From assembly GCF_019352175.1 (NCBI RefSeq), contig NZ_JACBYI010000024.1, forward strand, positions 1-64,000: a stretch of 64,000 nt of DNA. The letters are read 5' to 3'. Under the pieces are notes generated by a model. That model ran no database searches and was not told the origin of the DNA. It worked only from the letters and a program-made list of their open reading frames with translations. How positions within the stretch are numbered: the first letter of the stretch is position 1; each line of letters begins with the position of its first letter. Origin of the DNA: Paenibacillus sp. S150. GTDB taxonomy: Bacteria > Bacillota > Bacilli > Paenibacillales > Paenibacillaceae. Both the position numbers and the translations under genes were made by a program. Shown piece by piece: positions 18,224 to 26,635 of this stretch.

Positions 18224-19154
18224 TTGGATGGCTTATTACGTGTCGCTCAAAACATTATAGATCAGATTCCAATACCTCCATCAATGACGTACCTTGTACT
18301 CGTTTCAGAGACTAAAGAACAAATCGGACTATCAGTGCAAGCTTATCTGGATGCATGTGGTTTTGAAACCTATTTCGTACGCCTTAGCCCGAAGATTGAA
18401 CATGGATTCTTAACTCTTCAGGATGTAGTAGGTCAATTTGTTAACAGTCAGTCAGGGGTCATTTGCTTACTTCAACCTGAACACGCATTCTTCTTGTTCG
18501 ATACGTTCGGACGACCAGATATGGGTTTTAAACAGCCAATGAAATATATCTACTGTGATTGGCTAATGCCCGTGGATAACCTTGAAAAGAACTTTGGGTG
18601 CTGATTATCCCGAATTAAAACAATTTAAGAATTGGCTATTGACTCACGTTAAGGGTGCTCGCGAAATTAACATTATTACAGCGAGCGGGACAGACATTAC
18701 TCTCTACCCACGAAATTGGTTGGAAACGGATGGAGAAGTATTCTGTACTCCATTCGAGAGTAGAACTAAAGGCAAGATATTCGTTGATGCATGTGCTTAT
18801 TGGGCACCGCCCAAAATACCATTTACTCTCTGGATTGATGGTGGACGAGTGGTAAAGACGAGAGAAATAGAAACCGAAGATCCTCAACATCAAAACGTAT
18901 TTCAGGACTTGCATCGAGATATCAATTCGAATGTTGTTGCGGAATTCGGAATTGGCATCAATCCCAATGCTCTGTGGAATGAACAATTGATGGAATCGGA
19001 GCAAGCGAGAGGCACGTGCCATTTTGGATTTGGACATAACAAGAACTATGGCGGAGCGATAGAATCAACTTATCATTTTGATTTGGTTATTCAGAAACCA
19101 ACAATTGTAATAAACGGCGATGTAATTTGTAACGAAGGCGTGTTCTTAAGTTAA
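18224..19154 (+). pseudogene. M29 (aminopeptidase T/AmpS)-like gene split by a frameshift
   Basis: Two overlapping frames form one protein of about 308 residues. The first starts at TTG 18224 (GGGAG upstream) and ends EKNFGC at 18604; the second carries on from about 18590 as TLGADYPELKQFKNWL. Removing one A in GAAAAGAAC near 18590 would join them as DNLEKTLGADYPEL. The C-terminal half has the M29-like pattern: SEQARGTCHFGFGHNKNYGG, then STYHFDLV and a final NGDVICNEG, giving the expected Glu, His, His and Asp metal-ligand candidates. It is short for M29 enzymes (about 370-410) and may be a divergent branch. Either a pseudogene or a sequencing error. Confidence 0.65.
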
Positions 19155-19418
19155 AGGAGAGCATTAGATTCTGTTTGGTCTTTCAGGCATTATTCCCCTT
19201 CCTTTAGCGTCGCGATTCAACTCGACATCGGCAAGGTTGTGGAAGTTGTCTCCCGCCTCGTCCTCTAGTTCATTCCTCTTTTCTCCGTAGAAGTGTTCGG
19301 AAAAGGGGGCTTGCTACTGGGTCGCGAATATGATACATGTAAGAATTTATATTTGATGCGGGTTTGAGTACTGTGTAATTGTGTAAAATTGAAATCGTGC
19401 AAATAGGAGGAGAGTAGG
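19155..19418. other. spacer before the P-loop gene
   Basis: No gene is seen. AGGAGGAG at 19406-19413 is a strong ribosome binding site for the following frame, although that frame lacks a normal start codon. Confidence 0.4.
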
Positions 19419-19916
19419 ATAAGAATACATATCATAGGTGGCTCAGGAAGTGGTAAATCATTTGTATCAGCATTATTAAGTCAAAAACTCAAAATCCCTC
19501 ATTTCGATTTAGACGATATTTTTTGGGATAATAAATCGAATGACTATGGAGTAAGGGTTCCAGAGGAAGAGAGGGATCAAAAACTTAGAGAACTTGTCTG
19601 TTGCTATTCATGGGTCATAGAAGGTGTATATAGAGGGTGGGTAGATCCGAGCTTTTCAGTTGCGGACAAAATCATCGTTCTAATGCCTCCCTTGTTCGTA
19701 CAAGAAGCAAGAATATGGAATAGGTATGAAGAGCGCATTTCAGGAGTTGTAACAAGTAAAAAGCGCGAGACTCTCGAAGGCATTCGGAAGCTTTTAGAGT
19801 GGAATAGAGAATATAACCTTAAAAAGCTTCCCCTTTTTATCGAGAATTGCGAGTATAAGGAAAAGATAATTACTGTTAGTAATAATTTGGATATTCTCGA
19901 ACTACTTTCAAAATAG
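19419..19916 (+). pseudogene. P-loop kinase/AAA-type ATPase-like gene with ATG changed to ATA
   Basis: From 19419 the frame encodes a 165-residue protein: RIHIIGGSGSGKSFVSALLS (Walker A GGSGSGKS), FDLDDIFWDN, SWVIEGVYRGWV and a C-terminal NNLDILELLSK. This is the layout of small adenylate-kinase-like NTPases such as the DNA topology modulation protein FlaR group. AGGAGGAG stands at the right distance, but the codon where ATG belongs is ATA. The next in-frame ATG is at 19683, after the P-loop. The gene is probably silent or very weakly translated. It fits the general decay of block B. Confidence 0.75.
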
Positions 19917-19920
19917 ACTG

Positions 19921-19944
19921 AGGCCATCCTGCAAAGGATGGCCC
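19921..19944 (+). terminator. hairpin terminator after P-loop gene
   Basis: GGCCATCC / GGATGGCC with a TGCAAA loop, five bases after the stop. The same 23-base hairpin occurs at 54868-54891. No T-run follows here; instead CTAAAACTTGCC leads into the right end of block B. Confidence 0.65.
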
Positions 19945-19945
19945 T

Positions 19946-20003
19946 AAAACTTGCCGTTACAGACAGCGCGGTGAACCGTATCATAAGTAGGGCGAAATTT
20001 TTG
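19946..20003 (+). other. putative att site 4 with element end
   Basis: AAAACTTGCC (19946-19955), then GTTACAGACAGCGCGGTGAA, the core GTATCATAAGTAG and GGCGAAATTTTT. The left half is nearly identical to 9004-9047 and is not rlmH coding sequence, so it reads as the inner right end of an element fused to the core. It pairs with site 3 as the right end of block B. Confidence 0.65.
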
Positions 20004-20261
20004 TCACAAATAGTAACTAAATTCAAAGCCAGCGGAAAGCCTTCCTGTTGCCGTTATCAACGTTTTCCAAGTCCTTCAATACCTTTTCACGGGCTTGCAA
20101 CGTTGGGTTGATTTTTGCCGCTTTTCATATTTTTTATTGTAATGGTAGAGCAGGGAATCATACTCTTATCTTCATCAATCTCTTCAAGATGAGGTCTATG
20201 CTGCTCACGAATGAAAACGTATTTGTTTAAAATTGGGACTTTAATTTGGTAATCGCAAGCA
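20004..20261. other. spacer in block C
   Basis: No supported gene. A 60-codon plus-strand frame (20048-20230) has no ribosome binding site and no recognisable features. Confidence 0.35.
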
Positions 20262-20616
20262 CGGGTAGATTTTGCGGCCTGTATCCAAGCATTAGTTGAT
20301 GTTCACTACCCGGAAGCCGAAAAAATTGTCCTGATTATGGACAACTTGAACACGCATAGCATCGGCTCGATTTACGAAGCGTTTGAACCCGCTGAAGGCA
20401 AACGACTTGCTGGCAAATTAGAGATCCATCATACGCCAAAGCATGGAAGCTGGCTCAATATGCTGAAACTGAAATCGGTATTCTCAACCGTCAATGTCTG
20501 TCTGAGTATATTTCAACCAAGGAAGCGATGATCCATGAAGTTTCCGCTTGGCCACGTTAAACTGGCAGTTTACCGCCAAAGATGCTCGAATCAGGCTTAA
20601 AAAACTCTACCCATAA
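20262..20616 (+). mobile_element. IS630-family transposase remnant
   Basis: C-terminal part of a DDE transposase of the IS630 type. One frame reads VDFAACIQALVDVHYPEAEK, IVLIMDNLNTHSIGSIYEAF (catalytic Asp in MDNLNTH) and KLEIHHTPKHGSWLNM. After a one-base loss it continues as AETEIGILNRQCLSEYISTK (catalytic Glu), and after another shift as WQFTAKDARIRLKKLYP with a stop at 20616. The N-terminal half and the ends are missing, so it is inactive. Confidence 0.85.
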
Positions 20617-20709
20617 ATATATCTGCAAATTTAGGTGCGCAGTACTCCTCCAATACTTGTTCAAGACTTGAGTATTTCTATAATCGGGTGCTGCTGATCT
20701 CCGGTATAA
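20617..20709. other. spacer
   Basis: Short spacer after the IS remnant and the AraC stop. Nothing recognisable. Confidence 0.3.
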
Positions 20710-21648
20710 TTATTCCCCATTTTGTACCTTCTTCCGGTACTGGTTAGGCGTAACCCCATAAGCTCCCTTGAAACTGCGGTGAAAATGACTGTGCTCCTCA
20801 AAGCCGGTGCTCTGCCAAATTTCTTTAACAGACAAATTGGTGTAATCCAGCATGCGCCTCGCCCGCTCCATACGGAGCTCCATGACCTTTTTGGAAAAGG
20901 TGGTGTTGGCTAATCGTTTGAACATAGCCGAAAAATAGGCCGGATGATAGTTGAAGTGGGCAGCTGTGCTATTCAGCGTGACGATTGAACAATTGTCGGC
21001 CATATATTTCAGAATGCTGCCGATTAAGTATTTCTTCATCATGCTGGACTCGCTGATCACAAGATTACCTTGATGGATTAGGTGCAGATTCGATAAAAGG
21101 AGTATAGACGTACACCGGATCGTCTTCTCGGAATAGTAATTATTCTCACAAAGCTCCAGAAGCAAAGCTTGAATGGAGTGGTTAATCTTCATGTTCATAT
21201 TGCAATCAAAATACAGGAACTCATCATTGCAATCTTCCAGATGAAAGAAGTCATAAATGAGGGGAAGATCGGCAATCTGAGAATGAAACAACGAATCGAA
21301 GAGCTCTTTGTCATAATAAGCAATGTAGACCTCTGTACCTGTTTCAGGCTGCACGACAAATCGGCATCCATCCCTGAAAAGAATGATGTTTCCCGCAAAA
21401 CAGTTAATTACAGCGTCAGATAGTTCAATTGTGCATTTTCCCCCGCAATAGAGGATGGTTAAAAAGCTGCTACTGCAATGAACAGGAATTCCGTCCTTGG
21501 GAAGTATTTCGACGGCAGTAAGACGCCCGCTGCTTGGCTTAAAGATAGACGGGTCGATGGCATAACGATTGAATGTTTGGTCAAAATGAAATAACTTGGT
21601 GTTCTGGCTTCCTAACAGATGCCGGACTCTCCCTAATGCTTCGAACAC
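20710..21648 (-). CDS. AraC-family transcriptional regulator
   Basis: A 312-residue regulator. The N-terminal half looks like a cupin-type sensor (GRLTAVEILPKDGIPVHCSS, NIILFRDGCRFVVQPETGTE). The C-terminal 100 residues hold the two helix-turn-helix motifs: LNSTAAHFNYHPAYFSAMFK and LSVKEIWQSTGFEEHSHFHR, ending FKGAYGVTPNQYRK. The start is GTG 21648 with AAGGAGAG upstream. It is divergent from the secreted flavin reductase gene 213 bases away and is the likely regulator of that gene. Confidence 0.88.
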   Translation of the reverse strand: MFEALGRVRHLLGSQNTKLFHFDQTFNRYAIDPSIFKPSSGRLTAVEILPKDGIPVHCSSSFLTILYCGGKCTIELSDAVINCFAGNIILFRDGCRFVVQPETGTEVYIAYYDKELFDSLFHSQIADLPLIYDFFHLEDCNDEFLYFDCNMNMKINHSIQALLLELCENNYYSEKTIRCTSILLLSNLHLIHQGNLVISESSMMKKYLIGSILKYMADNCSIVTLNSTAAHFNYHPAYFSAMFKRLANTTFSKKVMELRMERARRMLDYTNLSVKEIWQSTGFEEHSHFHRSFKGAYGVTPNQYRKKVQNGE

Positions 21649-21861
21649 AGTGTTTCTCTCCTTCCGAAGTATCTCTCTATGGTAGAGCGCCAGGAGCTTT
21701 TTTGTATGTGAATAATTTCACTAAATGGTCGGTGGCATTATCGCTTTGAAGGCCTTAAAATAAACCACTTTTTTGCTTATAGGCGCTCATATTTTTCGAT
21801 AATATTGTGTGGTACGATCCTCTTATTGAAAGGAAATGAAATAAAAGTTCACGGGGGAGTC
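21649..21861. promoter_or_regulatory. divergent promoter region (AraC / flavin reductase)
   Basis: The only intergenic space between the two divergent genes, so both promoters and any AraC operator should be here. TCGATAATATTGTG near 21798-21811 includes TAATATT-like -10 candidates for the plus-strand gene. No clear operator is assigned. Confidence 0.4.
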
Positions 21862-23775
21862 ATGTTGAAAGCGATGATAAAAGACAAAAAAATTCGATGC
21901 TTAATGGTTCTGCTGCTTGTATTCCTGACGATTTTATCCGGATGTCAAAATGACAATACCGAGCCGGCCAGCAATTCTTCGGTAAAACCGGGCACTTACA
22001 CAGCTACAGAGAGCGGCTTTGGCGGTGATGTGACGGTCAATGTAACCGTTGAGGCCGACGGCTCTGTCTCTGCCATTGATGTGAATGCGGACAATGATAC
22101 CCCGACAGTGGGAGGAGCGGCAGCACCCAAGCTTGCCGAAAATATTGTGGAAGCGCAGAGCCTTAATGTAGATGCAGTCTCCGGTGCTTCCTCTACAAGC
22201 AAGGCTGTAATTGCGGCTGTTGGAACCGCACTTGCACAGGCCGGAGTTGATGTTGAGGCGTGGAAGACAAAAGAAGTTGTGAAGGATGGCACTGATGAAG
22301 ACGTAACGGTCGATGTAGTCGTCGTAGGAGCCGGAGGTTCTGGTACAGGAGCGGCATTGGCCGCCGCCGAAACAGGAGCCAGTGTCATGATTATTGAGAA
22401 GACGGCGGCTGTGGGCGGAAATACGAAATTATCGAGCGGCTTCTTTGCCGTTAATTCGGATCTGCAAAAGGCGGAAGGCCTGAATTTGTCCGTAGATGAG
22501 GCTGTGAACCGTCTGTTGGAATTTAACCACTATCTATCAAACGGGCCGCTGACACGCGCCATTGTCGGGAATTCGGCAGATACGATCAAGTGGCTGGAAG
22601 GGTATGGCGTGGAGTTTTACTTGCAGCAGGAGACCACTCAGTTCGCCCATGAAGACGATGTATACAAGTATAAGAGCTATCATAAATATAAGGATACAAC
22701 CGCCGCATTTGAAAATATTTATAAGCATCTGGATGAGATGGGCGCAGACCTCAGGCTGAATACAAGTTTGAAGTCAATCATCCAGAGCAAAGACGGCACG
22801 GTTACAGGGATTACCGCCACAAAAGAGGATGGCGGTACACTAACAGTGAATGCGAAGGCCACGATTATCTGTACGGGCGGGTTCGGCGCTAATACGGAGA
22901 AAGTATCTAATGTGATGAACAGCGCATATCTGAATAGCCTGGGAATGCCGAACAATGGCGAAGGACTTGAAATGATGGAAGGGTTGGGCGCCATTACCTG
23001 GGATGCAACAGCACTGCTGCATGCCGCGCAATTGGCTGAGTCGACAGTCGCGCAAAGCTCTGGCTCTGAACATATGGCAGGCTTCTCGAGTTCCAGCCTC
23101 ACTCAACTGTTGATGTCTCCGCTGTTGTGGGTGGACGCCTCAGGAAGCCGGTTTGTAAATGAAGATGTGGTCTATGATACGGCATATTGGGCGAATGCAG
23201 CTTATGCCGCGGGCGGTAAGTATTATATCGTCGTGGACACAGCCACACTGAAAGACTACACAGCCGGTACTTCAATGCGGATTTCTAAAGCGGGGCCGGG
23301 AGCTAACATGGAAGCCGAAGATTTTGCAGCACTTGCAGATCAGGCTGTTGCGAGCGGCACGGCATTCAAAGGAAGCACGATTGCTGAACTGGCGGAAGCT
23401 TCCGGAATGGACGCGAAGGATCTGGAGGCCAATGTCTCCCGCTACAATCAAATGGTGAACAATCAGAAAGATACAGATTACAATAAATCGAATGCATCGC
23501 TCAAATATACCGTGGAATCCGGAGATCTGTATGCCTTTGATTGCCGGGCCGTGAATCTTGGAACAATTGGCGGCGTCAAGGTGGACGAGAAGCTGGAAGT
23601 CATTGATAATGATTATAATCCGATAAAAGGGCTTTATACGGCCGGTACCAACGCTGGCGGTTACTACGAAGGTCAGGGCTATCCGCCATACGAAGGGCTT
23701 GCCAGCGGCTTTGCCTGGACTTCAGGCCGAATTGCAGGGGAAAGCGCGGCAACTTATGCCGCAAGCAGCAAGTAA
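21862..23775 (+). CDS. secreted FMN/FAD-dependent fumarate-reductase-like lipoprotein
   Basis: About 637 residues: a lipoprotein signal peptide (TILSGC, Cys near residue 27), an FMN-binding domain with the flavinylation motif SGASSTS (usually modified by ApbE), and an FAD_binding_2 domain starting VDVVVVGAGGSGTGAALAAA with GG and RFVNE motifs. Relatives are extracellular reductases of fumarate, urocanate and similar acceptors. The usual C-terminal HGxNRLGGN, which carries substrate-binding His and Arg, is replaced by GGYYEGQGYPPYEG, so the acceptor is probably not fumarate. ATG 21862 is chosen (GGGGGAG upstream, signal peptide); the frame is open 19 codons earlier. The electron donor is not in the window. 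Confidence 0.88.
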   Translation: MLKAMIKDKKIRCLMVLLLVFLTILSGCQNDNTEPASNSSVKPGTYTATESGFGGDVTVNVTVEADGSVSAIDVNADNDTPTVGGAAAPKLAENIVEAQSLNVDAVSGASSTSKAVIAAVGTALAQAGVDVEAWKTKEVVKDGTDEDVTVDVVVVGAGGSGTGAALAAAETGASVMIIEKTAAVGGNTKLSSGFFAVNSDLQKAEGLNLSVDEAVNRLLEFNHYLSNGPLTRAIVGNSADTIKWLEGYGVEFYLQQETTQFAHEDDVYKYKSYHKYKDTTAAFENIYKHLDEMGADLRLNTSLKSIIQSKDGTVTGITATKEDGGTLTVNAKATIICTGGFGANTEKVSNVMNSAYLNSLGMPNNGEGLEMMEGLGAITWDATALLHAAQLAESTVAQSSGSEHMAGFSSSSLTQLLMSPLLWVDASGSRFVNEDVVYDTAYWANAAYAAGGKYYIVVDTATLKDYTAGTSMRISKAGPGANMEAEDFAALADQAVASGTAFKGSTIAELAEASGMDAKDLEANVSRYNQMVNNQKDTDYNKSNASLKYTVESGDLYAFDCRAVNLGTIGGVKVDEKLEVIDNDYNPIKGLYTAGTNAGGYYEGQGYPPYEGLASGFAWTSGRIAGESAATYAASSK

Positions 23776-23785
23776 TTGCAGAATG

Positions 23786-23816
23786 CAGGGGCTCAAAGGG
23801 ACAGCCCCTGTTTTTG
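23786..23816 (+). terminator. terminator of the flavin reductase gene
   Basis: CAGGGGCT (23786-23793) and AGCCCCTG (23803-23810) form an 8-bp stem followed by TTTTTG, ten bases after the stop. Confidence 0.9.
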
Positions 23817-23833
23817 TACGAGAAGTCGAGAGA

Positions 23834-23908
23834 ACTGCTGGTGGAGCTGACTTATCGCACGGTGAAGATAAGTCGCGGTGACCGTACCATAAGTAGGGGC
23901 AAATTTTG
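23834..23908 (+). pseudogene. rlmH: rlmH 3'-end stub and putative att site 5
   Basis: The segment matches the last roughly 55 bases of rlmH (the part coding [21 protein letters not shown]) with several substitutions. It ends CCATAAGTAG and is followed by GGGGCAAATTTTG. Nothing upstream of it resembles rlmH. It would be the right boundary of block C or a relic of a third rlmH copy. Confidence 0.75.
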
Positions 23909-23935
23909 TTATGCTGTAGAATAATGATGACCTTG

Positions 23936-23973
23936 ACAGGGACTTTTGCCGATTAGACAGCAAAAGTCCCTGT
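23936..23973. repeat. strong inverted repeat
   Basis: Perfect 14-bp arms, ACAGGGACTTTTGC and GCAAAAGTCCCTGT, around a 10-base loop. There is no T-run on either side, so it may be an old terminator or the end of a lost element. It lies just right of att site 5. Confidence 0.8.
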
Positions 23974-24230
23974 CCGCCGCTTCATGAGGCCGACCAGAGG
24001 TTCCTGCCGTTAAAGGTGCTGGGAGGGGAAGTAGGAGTTATTCGGAAAAGCACCTGCACAACGTTCCAAAGTATGTACGGTTGATATTTTTCATATATGA
24101 TACAAATCTATAATGGAGCCGCAAATTCTATACCGGGTCCAAGCGGCAACCCGAGCATTTTTGGACCTGGCAGCCCGAGTGAGATAGAGTAGTTACTCAA
24201 GAAAGAGCTGTTTTAGGAGAATATTTGTGG
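23974..24230. other. gene-poor spacer
   Basis: No supported gene. A 31-codon frame at 24097-24192 (containing NSIPGPSGNPSIFGPG) has a Gly/Pro-rich sequence but no ribosome binding site. Confidence 0.35.
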
Positions 24231-24271
24231 AAACGGCCATCATCCTGTGAAAATCAGAATGATGGCCGTTT
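24231..24271 (-). terminator. hairpin terminator of the SDR gene
   Basis: Perfect 13-bp arms AAACGGCCATCAT and ATGATGGCCGTTT, 16 bases beyond the minus-strand stop at 24288. T-runs are weak on both sides. Confidence 0.65.
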
Positions 24272-24287
24272 CTGCTTTATCTGCCGC

Positions 24288-25253
24288 TTAAAACTGTTCG
24301 CCGACGAGCTCCTCACTCTTTGTCCAAAGCAGCTTGGCGCGTTCGGGATCGACTGCATAAGACATTACGGCATTCCGGAGCCCAGGCGCATCATCGATGG
24401 GCACAACTTGGCAATCTTGACAATAGTGACCGCCCATTTCCGTTCCATCGGCGACGACTGCTGCCCATACGGATGTTGCAGCAACTTGGGGAATCGTCTT
24501 GAACTCGAACGGAGGCAGATTTGCATCTGCATTTTCGCCCTCGATTCTGTTCTTGAGCGCCAAGAGGTCCTCTTGCGATAAATATTGGGCGAGACCAGTA
24601 TTGGCCACGCCAGGCATAAGGGAACATGCCCGTATGCCCCTTTTGCGATGCCTCCGGTCGAATTCGACGGCAAACAATACAACTGCCGTTTTTGCTCCCC
24701 CGTAGCTGATCCACGGATCATACGGTCTGATTTCAAAATTGGGGTCTTCCAGATCAATATCTGCCCAGCGGTGGCCATTGGAAGAAACGGTCACAAGCCG
24801 GCCGCCGTCACGGAGCAGAGAGGCGATACGGTTAACCAGAACAAAGTGGCCAAGGTAGTTGGTGCCAAACTGGGTTTCAAAGCCGTCTTTAGTTCTTCCA
24901 AAAGGGGTCGCCATTACACCCGCATTGGCAATAATAGCGTCAAAAGTGCGGCCATCGGATATGAGCTGGTCGGCTGCCGCACGTACGCTTTCCAGGTCTG
25001 CCAGATCGAGCGCGATAACCTCGAAGCTGCCGCCACTCTTCTGGGCTGCCGCGCGCACTTCACCCGTTGCGTCGTCCGCCTTTTTCAGATTGCGTGCGGT
25101 ACCCACTACCTCCGCTCCATGGGCTACCAGTGCCCGAGCGGTCTCAATTCCCATGCCGGATGACACTCCAGTCACAAGATAACGTTTATTTTTAAGATCA
25201 ATGCCTGCAAGAACATCTTCCGTTGTCGACTTCGCATTAAAATGTACAGTCAT
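24288..25253 (-). CDS. short-chain dehydrogenase/reductase (SDR) family oxidoreductase
   Basis: A 321-residue NAD(P)-dependent oxidoreductase. It has the cofactor motif TGVSSGMG, NAGVM in the IIANAGVM strand, the catalytic Ser in LVTVSSNGH and the YGGAK (YxxxK) pair. Length and layout resemble the WWOX/retinol-dehydrogenase-like SDR group. The substrate cannot be told. ATG 25253 has AGGAGAGG upstream and is preferred to an in-frame start seven codons earlier. It is divergent from an AraC regulator. Confidence 0.9.
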   Translation of the reverse strand: MTVHFNAKSTTEDVLAGIDLKNKRYLVTGVSSGMGIETARALVAHGAEVVGTARNLKKADDATGEVRAAAQKSGGSFEVIALDLADLESVRAAADQLISDGRTFDAIIANAGVMATPFGRTKDGFETQFGTNYLGHFVLVNRIASLLRDGGRLVTVSSNGHRWADIDLEDPNFEIRPYDPWISYGGAKTAVVLFAVEFDRRHRKRGIRACSLMPGVANTGLAQYLSQEDLLALKNRIEGENADANLPPFEFKTIPQVAATSVWAAVVADGTEMGGHYCQDCQVVPIDDAPGLRNAVMSYAVDPERAKLLWTKSEELVGEQF

Positions 25254-25447
25254 GGTATCCTCTCCTGTTATCAAATTGGGTTCTCAGTAGATGCATCTAC
25301 AGTTTGCTTTATCTTCAATACCTATTGTAGACATGATATAATTCAATTTATTGCATTTATGTTTCTTTAATTATATATTAGTGACATGATATTATTGTTG
25401 CATTGCGCTTTATGGCTTTAGCAGATTTACATTAAGGAGGCATACGT
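25254..25447. promoter_or_regulatory. divergent promoter region (SDR / AraC)
   Basis: A 194-base AT-rich intergenic region between two divergent genes, so it must contain both promoters. AAGGAGG at 25435 is the ribosome binding site of the AraC gene. Confidence 0.45.
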
Positions 25448-26635
25448 ATGCTTGATTTTACAAAGTACTGCGAATATTTATATCAAACCTTCTATATTCC
25501 CGTCTATCTGTATGAACACAATAATCTAAAGGTTTGTTACCCTGAACAGAATACGGATACTTTGCCGCCCCTATCTTATTTGTCGCAATTATGGGACACG
25601 CCGAATTCGGTGTCTTATACCATGACTCCGTTTCATTCCTATTATGGATGCATAAAAATTGAACAATACGATTATTCGCTTGTCATAGGTCCGATTAACG
25701 ATATTCCTTATACGGCAGAATCGATACAAGATATATGCAAAGAATTTTCGGCCGATTTTTCACAAATGGAGGAATTTTCTTCATTCTTTTACAACATTCC
25801 CACGCAAAACTTGGATGTTTTTATGAACTCCTTGATTTTCATTAATTTCACCTTGAATAATGTACAGTGTACGACAAGGGACATTTCCGCTTGTACGAAG
25901 GGTAGAATTAAGCAGTCTATTCATCAGCAATATTCCACAGACGCCTATCTAAATAAAGAGGAAGAGCTTTTGAATAATAATCACGCCATGGAAACGGAGA
26001 TGTTTCACTATGTTGAAACCGGAAATATGGATGGACTGGGAGTATTGACGGATAGAGTGAAAAAAGCTGGGATATGCATCAATGAGAGTGACAATCTGCG
26101 GCAGGTACGAAATAAATTCATCGCCAAAATCGCCCTGATTTCGCGTGCTGCAATTAAAGGGGGGCTTGCTCCCAGCATCTCATATCAGCTATACGATGTT
26201 TACCTGGAACATGTCGAACGTATAACCGATATTCCTTCCATTTCGTATTTGTTTGGCCAAGTGCTGCGGGATTATACCCATCGCGTCAAAAATTCTATTT
26301 CGTTCCCCAAACTGGATAATATTTTATATCAGGCCATTCAATTCATCGAGGAAAATACAAACAAGAAAATAGCCGTTGCAGATGTAGCTAATCATATAGG
26401 CTATAACCGTTCTCATCTATCGCGGAAATTCTCGAAAGAGCTGGGACGCAATCTGAGCGATTTTATTAAAGAGCGGAAGCTGGAGGAGGGCAAAGATCTG
26501 CTTGCTTTCTCCGATAAAAGCATCAGTGAAATCAGCGCCTATCTGTGCTTCTCCAGCCAAAGCCATTTCCAAAAAGCATTTAAAGAGCAATTTAACATTA
26601 CACCGCATGTTTTCAGAAAATCGGTATTGGTATGA
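25448..26635 (+). CDS. AraC-family transcriptional regulator
   Basis: A 395-residue regulator. The first roughly 280 residues are a sensor region without recognised family (YQTFYIPVYLYEHNNLKVCY at the start). The C-terminal part has the AraC double helix-turn-helix: KIAVADVANHIGYNRSHLSR and KSISEISAYLCFSSQSHFQK, ending FNITPHVFRKS. AAGGAGG precedes the ATG. It is the likely regulator of the divergent SDR gene. Confidence 0.88.
   Translation: MLDFTKYCEYLYQTFYIPVYLYEHNNLKVCYPEQNTDTLPPLSYLSQLWDTPNSVSYTMTPFHSYYGCIKIEQYDYSLVIGPINDIPYTAESIQDICKEFSADFSQMEEFSSFFYNIPTQNLDVFMNSLIFINFTLNNVQCTTRDISACTKGRIKQSIHQQYSTDAYLNKEEELLNNNHAMETEMFHYVETGNMDGLGVLTDRVKKAGICINESDNLRQVRNKFIAKIALISRAAIKGGLAPSISYQLYDVYLEHVERITDIPSISYLFGQVLRDYTHRVKNSISFPKLDNILYQAIQFIEENTNKKIAVADVANHIGYNRSHLSRKFSKELGRNLSDFIKERKLEEGKDLLAFSDKSISEISAYLCFSSQSHFQKAFKEQFNITPHVFRKSVLV

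Noticed and set aside
1301-23908. ccr-type serine recombinase gene within the island
   Set aside because: None of the frames in the region shows a serine recombinase motif; it must be outside the window or absent.
24097-24192. 31-codon Gly/Pro-rich frame
   Set aside because: No ribosome binding site and too short to judge, although the sequence is protein-like.
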